Assembly: GCF_019443425.1 (NCBI RefSeq)
Contig: NZ_CP080382.1
Coordinates: 3,658,001 to 3,722,000, forward strand
DNA from: Arthrobacter sp. PAMC25284
Lineage (GTDB): Bacteria > Actinomycetota > Actinomycetes > Actinomycetales > Micrococcaceae
DNA: 64,000 nucleotides
Reading direction: 5' to 3'
A program made the translations under genes and the position numbers. The stretch's first letter is position 1. The number at the start of each line of letters is the position of its first letter. The notes beneath the pieces were generated by a model. The model did no database searches, was not told where the DNA came from, and was given only the letters and a program-made list of their open reading frames with translations. Positions 46,738-57,285 of this stretch are shown here, in pieces.

Positions 46738-47695
46738 GAATGAGGTGTACGTGGCGCGCAATGGTGAGTCGGAACTGACCTCGGTATCGCTCACCGACCA
46801 GCAGGTACGCGATCTGGTGGAACGTATGCTGAAGTCGTCGGGGCGGCGGCTGGACATGTCCTCCCCCTTTGTGGATGCGGCGCTTCCGGATGGGTCCCGC
46901 CTTCACGTGGTCATCCCGGATGTGACCCGGCGCCACTGGGCGGTCAACATCCGTAAATTCGTTGTGAAGGCCAGTCGGCTTGAGCATCTCGTGGAGCTCG
47001 GAACGCTGACGGCGCAGTCCGCCCGGTTTCTCGGGGCCGCGGTGGCCAGTGGCCTGAACATCCTCGTATCAGGTGCCACCCAGGCCGGAAAAACCACCAT
47101 GCTCAATTGCCTTGCGGCGAGCATCGGCACCCGTGAGCGCGTCATCACCGTCGAGGAGATCTTTGAACTGCAGTTTCCGCTGCGCGATGTGGTGGGACTG
47201 CAGTGCCGGCAACCGAACCTCGAAGGCGAAGGCGCGATCCCGCTGCGCAGGCTCGTCAAGGAGGCTTTGCGCATGCGGCCGGACCGGCTGGTCGTCGGCG
47301 AGGTCCGGGAAGCCGAGAGCCTGGACATGCTGATCGCGCTTAATTCGGGCTTGCCCGGAATGTGCACCGTCCATGCGAACTCAGCTCACGATGCGGTGAC
47401 GAAGATTTGCACGCTTCCGCTGCTGGCTGGCGACAACATATCCAGCGCCTTCGTTGTCCCGACGGTGGCATCCTGCATCGACCTGGTGGTCCACTGCAGC
47501 CGGCACCCGAACGGCCGCCGCCAGGTCACTGAGATCCTGGCCCTCGGCCGCCGGGTGGAGAACGGCATCATTGAATCTTCGATGATCTTTGCCCTCACGG
47601 ACGGACATTTGCAGCCGAACGTCAATTCGATGCCGGCCGCGGAGAAGTTTGCGCGATCCGGGTATGACGTCGCGGCGTTGCTGGAGGTGCACTAG
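46738..47695 (+). pseudogene. tadA: 3' fragment of tadA/cpaF (ATPase domain)
   Basis: The fragment encodes 318 residues beginning NEVYVARNGESEL and contains Walker A (SGATQAGKTT), the Asp/Glu box (EEIFELQFP), Walker B (DRLVVGEVREAE) and the HANSA His box of CpaF/TadA ATPases. It lacks the first 89 residues and the native start. An in-frame GTG at 46745 could start a truncated protein, but no good ribosome site precedes it. The native enzyme drives Tad pilus extension. Its stop overlaps the tadB start. Confidence 0.92.
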
Positions 47696-48549
47696 TGGCG
47701 CCGATCGTCGGGGTACTCGCCGGGGTGGGGTTGCTGCTCATCTGGTGGTCTGCCTGGGAGCAGCCGGCAAAGGCGGACTCCAGGGTCCGGACGAGCCGGC
47801 TGGAGGACCTGTTGAGGTCGGCCGGCATAGAAAGGGTCGGTGCAGCCGGATTGGTGGCTTCCTGTCTGGCGGTGGCAGCGTTCACAACGCTTGTCTTCTT
47901 TGCTGTGACCCGGTCGTGGCCGATTTCCGGATGCTTCGGGCTGTTTGGCGGCTGGTTGCCGGTGGCCATCGTGCGGTGGCGCGCCCGGAAGCGCGTGACT
48001 CTCCTGCGCCAGCTGTGGCCCGACGTCGTCGACCATCTCAGGTCTGCCATCAGAGCCGGGCTGTCCCTGCCTGAGGCGCTGATCCAGCTGGGGGAGAAGG
48101 GGCCGGAAGAACTCCGGCATGTGTTCCTCGACTTCGGCTCTGACTACCGTTCCGGCGGGCAATTTGATCCGGCGCTGACCCTGCTCAAGCAGCGGCTGGC
48201 AGATCCAGTGGGTGACAGGATTGTCGAGGCCTTGCGCCTAACCCGTGAGGTGGGGGGCTCAGACCTCGGCCGCCTGCTGGGCACTCTTGCGGAGTTTCTG
48301 CGGGAGAGCGCCCGGACCCGGAGCGAACTCGAGGCCAGACAATCGTGGACTGTCAACGCGGCCAGGCTGGCTGTAGCTGCGCCTTGGATTGTACTGGTGC
48401 TCTTGGCCAGCCGCCCCGAAGCCGTCGCTGCCTACAACACGCCCGGAGGTGCTGCTGTACTTCTCGGCGGGCTGACGGTCTCGCTGGCCTCCTATTCGAT
48501 CATGCTCCGCATCGGAGCTTTGCCGGAAGAGGAGCGGGTACTTCGATGA
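47695..48549 (+). CDS. tadB: TadB pilus assembly membrane protein
   Basis: This 284-residue protein starts at a GTG overlapping the tadA stop. It has N-terminal helices, a T2SSF-type cytoplasmic domain (DVVDHLRSAIRAGLSLPEAL, LTREVGGSDLGRLLGTLAEFL) and C-terminal helices. It is the inner-membrane platform protein of the Tad pilus and pairs with TadC. Expression is probably reduced while the element interrupts the operon upstream. Confidence 0.9.
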   Translation: MAPIVGVLAGVGLLLIWWSAWEQPAKADSRVRTSRLEDLLRSAGIERVGAAGLVASCLAVAAFTTLVFFAVTRSWPISGCFGLFGGWLPVAIVRWRARKRVTLLRQLWPDVVDHLRSAIRAGLSLPEALIQLGEKGPEELRHVFLDFGSDYRSGGQFDPALTLLKQRLADPVGDRIVEALRLTREVGGSDLGRLLGTLAEFLRESARTRSELEARQSWTVNAARLAVAAPWIVLVLLASRPEAVAAYNTPGGAAVLLGGLTVSLASYSIMLRIGALPEEERVLR

Positions 48550-49487
48550 CAGGCCTCATGGCGAGTGCAACAGTCTGCGGCGTGCTTCTCGGCGCCGGTC
48601 TCTGGCTCTTGCTCGTGCGTCTGCCCTTCATGCGGCCCGTGAGCTTCGTCGAACGCATTGGACCGCAGCTGAAAGCCCAAAACCTGGAATCACGGCTCCT
48701 GCGTACCGCGCCGGGAAACAACGCTCTCTTCGGACCACTTGAATCAATCCTCCGGCCCGTGATCCGGGATGCCGTAGCTTCACTGGGCAGGATCAACCCC
48801 GGTTCAGCCGCATTGGCGCGACGGCTTGCCCGGGCCGGGAGCGTTCAAACGACGGCCGACTTCCGGGCGGAACAAATCCTCTGGGCCGCCGGCGGATTCA
48901 TTCTTTCCCTGCTGGTAGTCGTGCTGGGCGGAGTCGTCGGACGATTCAGTCCGGTGATGGCGTTAGCTGCTGTTCTTGGCAGTGCGGCCGGGGGATACCT
49001 TCTGCGGGACTACGTTCTCGGCGCCCGGATCAAGAAGCGTGAGACCCGCATGATGGCGGAGTTCCCGAGCATCGCGGAGCTTATGGCGCTCGCCGTCAGT
49101 GCGGGACAGAGCGCCACGGGGGCCCTGGACCGGGTCTGCTGCAGCGCGCACGGAGAGCTCCCGGCGGAATTCTCCCGGGTCCTCACAGAGACCAGGTCCG
49201 GCAAACCGTTGATCGAGGCATTGCAGGAGTTCTCGGCCCGGACGGATCTCGGGCCGCTCGTGCGTTTCGTCGACGGATTGATCGTGGCCGTAGAACGCGG
49301 AACTCCGCTGGCCGACGTCCTGAGGGCACAGGCCCAGGATGTTCGGGACACAGCGAAGCGGGACCTTATGGAGGCCGCCGGAAGGAAAGAGATAGGCATG
49401 ATGGTGCCGCTCGTCTTTGGGGTGCTCCCGCTAACCGTCGTCTTCGCCGTGTTTCCGGGACTCGCCGCCATCAGCTTTGGACTGTAA
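48546..49487 (+). CDS. tadC: TadC pilus assembly membrane protein
   Basis: The 313-residue protein starts MTGLMASATVCG at the ATGA overlapping the tadB stop. The T2SSF domain lies at ~160-290 (FPSIAELMALAVSAGQSATGAL, RKEIGMMVPLVFGVLPLTVVF). Three to four membrane helices are predicted. A longer open frame upstream overlaps tadB and is not used. With TadB it forms the platform for pilus assembly. Confidence 0.9.
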   Translation: MTGLMASATVCGVLLGAGLWLLLVRLPFMRPVSFVERIGPQLKAQNLESRLLRTAPGNNALFGPLESILRPVIRDAVASLGRINPGSAALARRLARAGSVQTTADFRAEQILWAAGGFILSLLVVVLGGVVGRFSPVMALAAVLGSAAGGYLLRDYVLGARIKKRETRMMAEFPSIAELMALAVSAGQSATGALDRVCCSAHGELPAEFSRVLTETRSGKPLIEALQEFSARTDLGPLVRFVDGLIVAVERGTPLADVLRAQAQDVRDTAKRDLMEAAGRKEIGMMVPLVFGVLPLTVVFAVFPGLAAISFGL

Positions 49488-49533
49488 CCGCAACAAATAA
49501 TCGAACCGTCGATGTCACAAGAAATGAGGACCC

Positions 49534-49782
49534 ATGAAGACCACCGGGATGCATCTCACCTGGCTCGCTTGCCTACTCACCATGCTGATCCGGCCCTCCG
49601 GCCTGCGGCTGCAGGCCGCCGCGGAACCGGCCCGGCGCAGGGCCCACCCCGAGCGCGGCGATGTGCCCGGTTGGGTAATGATCACCCTGATGTCGGCCGT
49701 CCTGGTCGCAGCGCTTCTGGCGCTCGCCGGCCCCGCGCTTGAGGCGCTGTTCAACCAGGCCATGGACAAGGTCGGCCAGTAG
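49534..49782 (+). CDS. Small Tad-locus prepilin-like protein
   Basis: The 82-residue product has an unusual hydrophobic N-terminus and a basic middle, then RGDVPGWVMITLMSAVLVAALLALAG. This single hydrophobic helix after a Gly resembles a class III prepilin core and occupies the usual place of the pilin gene after tadC. The canonical G|xxxxE cleavage motif is not clear (no Glu at +5). It may be the major pilin or a Tad accessory protein. A start at the second ATG (49549) is possible. Confidence 0.65.
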   Translation: MKTTGMHLTWLACLLTMLIRPSGLRLQAAAEPARRRAHPERGDVPGWVMITLMSAVLVAALLALAGPALEALFNQAMDKVGQ

Positions 49783-49785
49783 CCA

Positions 49786-50250
49786 ATGCCGGCAGCCGGC
49801 CGACGCAGGGGAGACCGGGCCACGGGCACGGACCGCGCACCGGAGGATGCCCTGGACGAACCCCGGTCCGGGGACCACTGCGACCGTGAACGCGGCTCGG
49901 TCATCGTGGACTTCGTTCTGATTGGCGGACTGCTGACGCTGTTCTTCCTCGCCATCATCCAGCTGACACTAATCCTTCATGTGCGGAACACACTGATCGA
50001 CGCCGCCGCGTCCGGCGCCAGATACGGGACGCTGGCCGACCGCAACTCAGACGACGCCCGCGACAGGACGGCACGACTGATCACTACCGCCCTCAACGCG
50101 GAGTTCAGCGGCGATGTGACAGCGGGCGAATCCACGTATCACGGGCTCCGCACGTTGGAAGTGACAGTCCGCGCCCCGTTTCCCGTCATTGGCCTGATCG
50201 GCCCGGCGGCGGTGTTGGAGGTGAAGGGCCATGCGGCCATCCAACCGTGA
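49786..50250 (+). CDS. TadE-like minor pilin
   Basis: The 154-residue product has a long polar N-terminal leader of ~43 residues, then ERGSVIVDFVLIGGLLTLFF. That is a prepilin-type site (G before SVIVD) with the hydrophobic helix of TadE proteins. A soluble C-terminal domain follows. TadE-like pseudopilins are processed by a TadV-type peptidase and needed for Tad pilus assembly. No peptidase gene lies in the window. Confidence 0.85.
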   Translation: MPAAGRRRGDRATGTDRAPEDALDEPRSGDHCDRERGSVIVDFVLIGGLLTLFFLAIIQLTLILHVRNTLIDAAASGARYGTLADRNSDDARDRTARLITTALNAEFSGDVTAGESTYHGLRTLEVTVRAPFPVIGLIGPAAVLEVKGHAAIQP

Positions 50251-50692
50251 ACCGGACGCTTCCCGCGACATAGGGGGCGACCTGGAACAGGGTAGCGCCG
50301 TCGTCGAGTTCGTCTTTCTGTCCCTGCTGCTGATGGTGCCCCTCGTCTACTTCATCATCACCATGGGGCAGCTCCAGGGCGGATCGTTCGCCGTGGTCGG
50401 CGCCGCGGATCAGGCCGCCAAGGTCTTTGTGTCGCAGCCGGACACAGCCAGCGGCCGGGCAGCGGCCGAACACGCTGTCCTGCTGGCCCTGGCTGATCAC
50501 GGGCACGCAGTCGAGGACGGTGGCCTGAACATCAGCTGCGAACCCGCTGACTGCTCGGCCGCCGGATCGGCCGTGACCGTAACCGTGCACCTGACGGTGC
50601 CGCTGCCGTTCGTGCCGTTCGGCGAAGCCGTACCGCTTTATGTCGGCCAGCTCAGCGCGTCGGCTACCCAGTTGGTCGGGCGTTTCCGATGA
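50231..50692 (+). CDS. TadE/TadF-like minor pilin
   Basis: It overlaps the previous gene by 20 bp. The 153-residue product has LEQGSAVVEFVFLSLLLMVP, an exact pseudopilin motif with Glu at +5 after the Gly, and a soluble tail. It is a second Tad pseudopilin. Its stop overlaps the next start by 4 nt. Confidence 0.87.
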   Translation: MRPSNREPDASRDIGGDLEQGSAVVEFVFLSLLLMVPLVYFIITMGQLQGGSFAVVGAADQAAKVFVSQPDTASGRAAAEHAVLLALADHGHAVEDGGLNISCEPADCSAAGSAVTVTVHLTVPLPFVPFGEAVPLYVGQLSASATQLVGRFR

Positions 50693-51214
50693 TCCGGGCC
50701 GCGCCAGCCACTGCCGGAACGAGTGCCGTGTGCCACGGCAACCGGCCCCGGCACGGGAAAGACCAGCCCCGGCGCAGAAAAAACCGGCAAGAGGGGCAGG
50801 TGTTGGTGTTCATCATCGGCTATGTTGTGCTGGCCCTGCTCGTCACCACCGTGGTGGTGGATGCTTCCAGCGTCTACTTGGAGCACAAGAAGCTGCTCTC
50901 GCTGGCTGACGGGGCCCTCCGTCGCCGCGGCGGACAGCTTCACCCTCGGAGCGCTGGAGGATCCGGCGGGAAGCCCGGCCGCGGTCCTGACCAGCGCAAG
51001 GGTGCGCAGCGCCGCGGACGAGTACCTGAACCGAAGCGGCGCCTTCAGCAGATTCAGTGGCCTCGACGTGGCGCCCGTGACCGGGAGCCCGGACGGGTAC
51101 ACCGCCGTCGTGGTGCTGAGCGCCGCCGTTCATCTGCCGGTGGTCAACTACCTGGTTCCGGACGGGATCCGGATCGAGGCGCGTTCCACGGCACGCGCCC
51201 GGCTGACCCGCTAA
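50689..51214 (+). CDS. TadG-like protein (single-base frameshift)
   Basis: The start overlaps the previous stop. The N-terminal part contains QEGQVLVFIIGYVVLALLV, the membrane helix typical of Tad-locus Flp-type/TadG proteins, then VDASSVYLEHKKLLSLADGA. The C-terminal part (DSFTLGALEDPAGSPAAV, VNYLVPDGIRIEA) is in another frame. Removing one C at 50915-50917 joins them at DGASVAAADSF, giving ~174 residues. Uncorrected, the frame continues as a nonsense tail to 51504. Confidence 0.75.
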
Positions 51215-51292
51215 CCCGGACGGCCGGGGCAGCCCGTCGAGCAGGGTCAATCCGTCGCGGCGGTTCCGGATCCCGCGCAGCGGCATCAGACA

Positions 51293-52558
51293 TTATGGCC
51301 GCGGAGCAGCGGCCTGGCCCGGCTCGAGCAACCCGCCGCTGGCCCACCGCCGCAGGGCAATCATTTCCGTGTCCTCAAATTCCAGCAGCGCGACGCGGCA
51401 CAGCTCCTCAACGTTCTTCGTCCACGCGGCGGCCAGGACCGCAGCGGAGGGCTGGCCGGAGAGCGGGAAGTTGGCGACGAGCAGGCCCTGGATTACGAAG
51501 TTGACGGCTTGCCGGGCAACGGCCTGTCCCGCCGCGACGCACCCGTCCCGCACCGATTTGGCGAGCTCGTTCCGGTTCGCGGGCGGATCGCGCAGCGTGG
51601 ATTCCATTGAGAGGAACATCTGCCGGAACTGTGCGGTCGAGAGCGCCGGCACATCGGTCACCCGGGCGATCTGCTCTTCGACGGCCGGTCGGATTTCTGT
51701 GGCCGGCGGCAGGTCGCTCCGCGAAAAACGCGCCGCGTCCCACACCCAGCCCGGTCCCGGAGCAGACGAATATTCAATTCCGCCGCCGAGCTGGGCGATC
51801 CAGGTGCCGAATTTTCCGTAGCCGCCCCAGTCGCTCTTGAGAGCTGGTTCCGCCGTCAGTGCCGTATGCGCGACCACCGCTCCGGTGACCGGGCCCGGCG
51901 CGTTCTGAACCAGCGTGCGGACCGCACCTACGGCGGCAGTTGCCGCCCCCGACGCCGCGGGCCCGGACTTCAGCGGCCCCGGTGGTGCGATGGGCCGCAC
52001 CATCCGGGGAACGATGTCCGCGGACGTTCCGTTGAGAATCGCCACGAAGTCATGGGACTCCACCACATGGTCCGCCATTTCCCGGTAGGCAAAGGCCACT
52101 GCGCCGGCCGCAATGACCGTGGTCATGCGGTCGGCTGCCCGGAACCGCTGGATCAGCGAGGTGAAGTCTGCATCCGCGGAGGCGAGGAAGAACTCCTCAA
52201 TGCCGCCGTTGCCGGCGAGGGCATCCATCGCCTCCAGGACCAGATTTATATCGGTGCTGCTTTTGCCGCGCTGGGTCAGGGACGGGCAGTCCACCACCCG
52301 GAACCCTGCCCGGGTCCAGAACGTCCGGTATTTCGAGTAGACCACCGGGTTCAGATAGCAGTTACGGATCAGGAACCGCCGGGAATTCCCTCCGCTGCCG
52401 TCGCCGGCCAGCGCTTCCATCCAGTGCTTCGGATCCTCGGCGAACCGTTTGGCCGCTGCCGGATCCAGCGCCTGCAGCCCTGTATAAACGTTGTCGAAGT
52501 CAACGAACATCGCGGCGCGAGTGCCGGGCCGCTGGGACTGGAAGGGCTGTTCAATCAT
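51293..52558 (-). CDS. NYN-domain (PIN-like) putative ribonuclease
   Basis: From MIEQPFQSQRPG at 52558 the protein has 421 residues. The N-terminal NYN domain has AAMFVDFDNVYTGL (first catalytic Asp pair), KSSTDINLVLEAMDAL and LASADADFTSLIQRF, the conserved Asp-rich pattern of LabA/NYN nucleases. A Pro/Ala-rich linker and a helical C-terminal region, possibly OST-HTH-like, follow. It is divergent from prfB with a 67-bp gap. An RNA-degradation role is inferred from the family. Confidence 0.82.
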   Translation of the reverse strand: MIEQPFQSQRPGTRAAMFVDFDNVYTGLQALDPAAAKRFAEDPKHWMEALAGDGSGGNSRRFLIRNCYLNPVVYSKYRTFWTRAGFRVVDCPSLTQRGKSSTDINLVLEAMDALAGNGGIEEFFLASADADFTSLIQRFRAADRMTTVIAAGAVAFAYREMADHVVESHDFVAILNGTSADIVPRMVRPIAPPGPLKSGPAASGAATAAVGAVRTLVQNAPGPVTGAVVAHTALTAEPALKSDWGGYGKFGTWIAQLGGGIEYSSAPGPGWVWDAARFSRSDLPPATEIRPAVEEQIARVTDVPALSTAQFRQMFLSMESTLRDPPANRNELAKSVRDGCVAAGQAVARQAVNFVIQGLLVANFPLSGQPSAAVLAAAWTKNVEELCRVALLEFEDTEMIALRRWASGGLLEPGQAAAPRP

Positions 52559-52625
52559 TGGGACAGTGTGCCACGCGCCCCGCACGTGGGCCCGATATGG
52601 GCGGATAGCGTAGGCTTGAAAAACC

Positions 52626-53744
<1,119 letters not shown>

Positions 53745-53775
53745 CCGGCGCGCAGGCCCCGCTTCGACGGTTAGC

Positions 53776-53809
53776 TGCCCGCTCGACGCCTCGGAACGTC
53801 GAGCGGGCA
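53776..53809. terminator. Terminator after prfB
   Basis: Perfect 13-bp arms at 53776-53788 and 53797-53809 with an 8-nt loop lie 32 bp past the prfB stop. The following 195 bp hold no gene and should carry the ftsE promoter. Confidence 0.75.
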
Positions 53810-54004
53810 CGCCGCCATCAAATCGGTGGACCACCGTAAGGGACGGCAGCGGCGGAATCGCGCGACACGCCCCGGCGTTCCGGCTGATCCGCCGGGGCCC
53901 GTGCGTATAGTCGAGAAGCCGGAGCCCTACTTCCCCGATCGAAAGCCCTTGCCCCGGCGGCAGAAGCGTGTCTCCAAGCCGTGTCCTGCCGGGTACTAAG
54001 GGCC

Positions 54005-54820
54005 ATGATCCGTTTCGAGAATGTCACCAAGGTCTATGACCGGACCGGTCGTCCCGCGCTGGATTCGGTCACTCTGGAAATCGACCGCGGCGAGTTCGCC
54101 TTCCTGGTAGGTTCGTCCGGTTCCGGCAAGTCCACTTTCCTGCGCCTTGTCCTCAAAGAGGACCGGGCGTCTTCCGGCTCCGTCTATGTCGCCGGCCAGA
54201 ACGTCGCCAACATCTCCAGCTGGCGCGTGCCCCGGTTGCGACGGGGGATCGGCGTCGTCTTCCAGGATTTCCGGCTGCTCCCGCAAAAGACCGTCTTCGC
54301 GAACGTCGCCTTCGCCATGCAAGTTATCGGCAGGAGCCGCAGCGTCATCCGGGACACGGTCCCCGAGGTCCTCAAGACCGTCGGCCTCGAAGGCAAAGAG
54401 AACCGGCTGCCCAACGAACTCTCCGGCGGTGAGCAGCAGCGCGTGGCGATCGCCCGCGCCGTCGTGAACCGTCCCGGCATCCTGCTCGCTGACGAGCCCA
54501 CCGGAAACCTTGACCCCACCACGTCCATGGGGATCATGGGTGTGCTGGACAAGATCAACCAGAACGGCACCACGGTGGTGATGGCTACCCACGACGACGA
54601 CATCGTCAACGAGATGCGCAGGCGCGTCATCGAGCTCCGCAACGGCGTCGTGATCCGGGACGAGGCCAAGGCGCTCTACACCTCCATGATTCCCGTCGTC
54701 GGGCAGTCCCGCCGTCTGCGCGACGCCAGCGGCCGGGACTTCTCGACGGAGTCCCCGCGCAGCGGGACACGCGCCGAAGCACGCGCAGCAGCAGCCTCCG
54801 CGGGGGAGGGCCAGCTGTGA
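54005..54820 (+). CDS. ftsE: Cell-division ABC ATPase FtsE
   Basis: The 271-residue ATPase starts [15 protein letters not shown]. It has Walker A (GSSGSGKST, residues 36-44), the Q-loop (FQDFRLLP), signature [14 protein letters not shown] and Walker [13 protein letters not shown]. With FtsX it controls a peptidoglycan hydrolase at the septum. The C-terminal ~45 residues are an extension rich in Ala, Arg and Glu. The stop overlaps the ftsX GTG. Confidence 0.97.
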   Translation: MIRFENVTKVYDRTGRPALDSVTLEIDRGEFAFLVGSSGSGKSTFLRLVLKEDRASSGSVYVAGQNVANISSWRVPRLRRGIGVVFQDFRLLPQKTVFANVAFAMQVIGRSRSVIRDTVPEVLKTVGLEGKENRLPNELSGGEQQRVAIARAVVNRPGILLADEPTGNLDPTTSMGIMGVLDKINQNGTTVVMATHDDDIVNEMRRRVIELRNGVVIRDEAKALYTSMIPVVGQSRRLRDASGRDFSTESPRSGTRAEARAAAASAGEGQL

Positions 54821-55731
54821 GGCTTGCATTTATCCTCGGCGAGATCGGCAGCGGACTGCGCCGCAACCTGTCCATGGTGGTCTCTGTCATCCTGGTGACC
54901 TTCGTGTCCCTGACCTTCGTTGGCGCCGCCGGGATGCTCCAGCTGCAGATCAACCAGATGAAGGGCTACTGGTACGACAAGGTCCAGGTAGCCATCTTCC
55001 TATGCAGCGACGGGTCGACGGCGCCCGGCTGCGCCACCGGCCCGGCCACGGCGGAGCAGCAGGACATCCTGCGCAGCCTGCTGGAATCACCCGCGGTATC
55101 CCCGTACATCAACGACTTCCAGTACGAGTCCCAGGACGACGCCTACCGGCACTTCAAAGACCAGTTCTCCAATTCCCCGATCGTGGACGCGGTCACGCCG
55201 GACCAGCTACCGGCGTCTTTCCGGATCAACATGAAGGACCCGGAAAAATACCAGATCATCAGCGAGACGTTCTCCTCCCAGACCGGGGTCGAAACCGTCG
55301 TCGACCAGCGCCAACTGCTGGAACAGCTGTTCTCGGTGATGAACGCCGCCTCCCTGGTGGCCGTCAGCATCGCCGGCGTCATGATCGTCTGCGCCATACT
55401 CCTGATCGCGACCACCATCCGGTTGTCCGCCATCAGCCGCCGCCGCGAAACCGGAATTATGCGTCTGGTGGGGGCGTCCAAACTGGTCATCCAGCTGCCG
55501 TTCATCCTGGAAGGTGTCATCGCGGCGGTGATCGGCGCGGCCCTCGCCTCCGGAACCCTGTGGGCGGTGGCGCACTTCTTCATCGGCGAGATGCTCTCCA
55601 AGCAGTACCCGGACACCGCGTTCATCTCGCCGGCGCAAACGCTGATCCTGGCCCCGGCCCTCATCGGATTGGGCGCACTGCTGGCCGGTACCTCCTCGCT
55701 CCTGACCCTCCGCCGGCACGTGCGGGTCTGA
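54817..55731 (+). CDS. ftsX: Cell-division permease-like protein FtsX
   Basis: The 304-residue protein has one N-terminal helix, a large extracellular domain with a Cys pair ([11 protein letters not shown]), and three C-terminal helices ([20 protein letters not shown] and others). These are the hallmarks of FtsX. The outer domain contacts a peptidoglycan hydrolase or its activator. The gene for an M23 peptidase with a coiled coil follows, a natural partner. Confidence 0.96.
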   Translation: MRLAFILGEIGSGLRRNLSMVVSVILVTFVSLTFVGAAGMLQLQINQMKGYWYDKVQVAIFLCSDGSTAPGCATGPATAEQQDILRSLLESPAVSPYINDFQYESQDDAYRHFKDQFSNSPIVDAVTPDQLPASFRINMKDPEKYQIISETFSSQTGVETVVDQRQLLEQLFSVMNAASLVAVSIAGVMIVCAILLIATTIRLSAISRRRETGIMRLVGASKLVIQLPFILEGVIAAVIGAALASGTLWAVAHFFIGEMLSKQYPDTAFISPAQTLILAPALIGLGALLAGTSSLLTLRRHVRV

Positions 55732-55787
55732 CCGTGCCCCACACCGTCCCGCCGAACGCCACCGAGCCCCACGAAAAGGGAATCCCC

Positions 55788-57173
55788 ATGTCTCCGAAAG
55801 TCCGTCACGTTCGCCGGCCCCGCCTGGTCGGGCGCCGCAGCCGGATGATCAGCGCCACGCTGGCGCTGATCCTGGCCGGGAGCTTGGGCGCCTTCACGCC
55901 CGGGGCATTCGCAGACGAGCTTGAAGACAAACAGGCGGCGCTGCGGCAAAAGGCGGAGGAGGTCGAGCACTCGCTTGAGTTCGTCGACGCCGGGATCGCC
56001 CAGACCGCTGCGGACCTCGTGGTGTTCCAGGGACAGTTGCCGGGCGCGCAGCAGGCGCTGCTCGAAGCCCAGGGCCGGGTGGCCGGCGCCGTGAAGGAAT
56101 CCGAAGCCCTCGCGGCCCGGGTTGACCTTGCCCAGCAGAATAAGGCGAAGCTCTCGCAGCAACTGGAGACGGACAACAAGAAAATCGCTGAAACCCGCCG
56201 GCTGATCGGGCAGATCGCCACCCAGGCGTATAAGTCCGGCGGTGTGCCGTCCAACCTCTCGCTGTTCTTTGGCGCCAACAAGGGCGGCACCCTGGCGGAC
56301 ACCATCGACCTCGCCGACCAGGCCATGCGGAGCCAGAACTCCGCCATGGGAAAGCTCTCCCAGCAGAACGCCACGAACGTCAATTCCCAGGCCCGACTGG
56401 AAGCGGTGGAAACCGAAATCCAGGATCTTAAAGCCAAGGCCGACGCCGCCCTGGAGCGGGAAAAGACTGCCCGCGACGAAGCGGAAGCCCAGAAAGCCCA
56501 AGTCGACAAGCTCATCTCTGACGCCACCCGGCTCGACGCCGAACTTCAGGCAGCCAAGCCGGGCATCCAGAACCAGCTCGCCCAGGTCAAAGCGCAGCAG
56601 GACGCTGTTGCCGCGGAAATCGTCGAACGCGACCGGAAGCTGCGCGAAGCCTGGGAAGCTGAGCAGCGGCGTATCGCCGAGGCCGCTGCCGAAGCCGCCC
56701 GACTCAAGGGCCAGGCCGTACAGCCGTACGTCCCCCCGGCACCTGGGCCGCCGTCTGCCTTTGGCATCCAGCGCCCGCTGAGCGCACCGATTACTTCCGG
56801 TTTCGGCTGGCGTGCGACGCCGCCGGGCACCATAGACTTCTTCGGACAGGGCGGGTACATGCACACCGGCATCGATTTCGGTGCCGCGTGCGGGACGCCC
56901 GTGTACGCGCCTGCGGCCGGCACCGTGTTCTCGGCCGGCTGGGCCAACGACGGCGGCGGCAATAACGTCAAGATCTCGCACGGTGTGGTCCAAGGCAACT
57001 CGCTGACCACCATCTTCTACCACAACGTCAGTGTCACGGTCTCGGCGGGCCAGCGGGTCAGCCAGGGCCAGCTCATTGCGTATGTAGGCTCCACGGGCAA
57101 CTCCACCGGGTGCCATTCGCACTTCGAAACCTGGCTCAACGGCCGGGCCGTGAACCCGCTGAACCTGCTCTGA
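55788..57173 (+). CDS. Secreted M23 peptidase with coiled coil (FtsEX-linked)
   Basis: The 461-residue product has a basic N-terminus and signal peptide ending near GAFADE (~43). A long coiled coil (~45-300) follows, then an LytM/M23 domain with HTGIDFG (His and Asp ligands) and HSHFETWLNG (HxH). All zinc ligands are present, so it should be an active endopeptidase. The arrangement resembles EnvC/PcsB/RipC-type partners activated by FtsEX. The start is the ATG at 55788 after AAAAGGGA. Confidence 0.92.
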   Translation: MSPKVRHVRRPRLVGRRSRMISATLALILAGSLGAFTPGAFADELEDKQAALRQKAEEVEHSLEFVDAGIAQTAADLVVFQGQLPGAQQALLEAQGRVAGAVKESEALAARVDLAQQNKAKLSQQLETDNKKIAETRRLIGQIATQAYKSGGVPSNLSLFFGANKGGTLADTIDLADQAMRSQNSAMGKLSQQNATNVNSQARLEAVETEIQDLKAKADAALEREKTARDEAEAQKAQVDKLISDATRLDAELQAAKPGIQNQLAQVKAQQDAVAAEIVERDRKLREAWEAEQRRIAEAAAEAARLKGQAVQPYVPPAPGPPSAFGIQRPLSAPITSGFGWRATPPGTIDFFGQGGYMHTGIDFGAACGTPVYAPAAGTVFSAGWANDGGGNNVKISHGVVQGNSLTTIFYHNVSVTVSAGQRVSQGQLIAYVGSTGNSTGCHSHFETWLNGRAVNPLNLL

Positions 57174-57285
57174 CCCCATCCGTGCAGGGCCGGCCGCTGC
57201 GGCGGTGGCCGCCCTGCCGTAAACTGGGATAGCCCCGCGGCACACCGGCCGCGGACCGCCACCACGAGATCCAAGGAGCCCGACC

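Noticed and set aside
46584..46778. 64-residue plus-strand frame across attR
   Set aside because: It overlaps the minus-strand 41-residue gene and crosses the junction into tadA in the wrong frame, so it is not coding.
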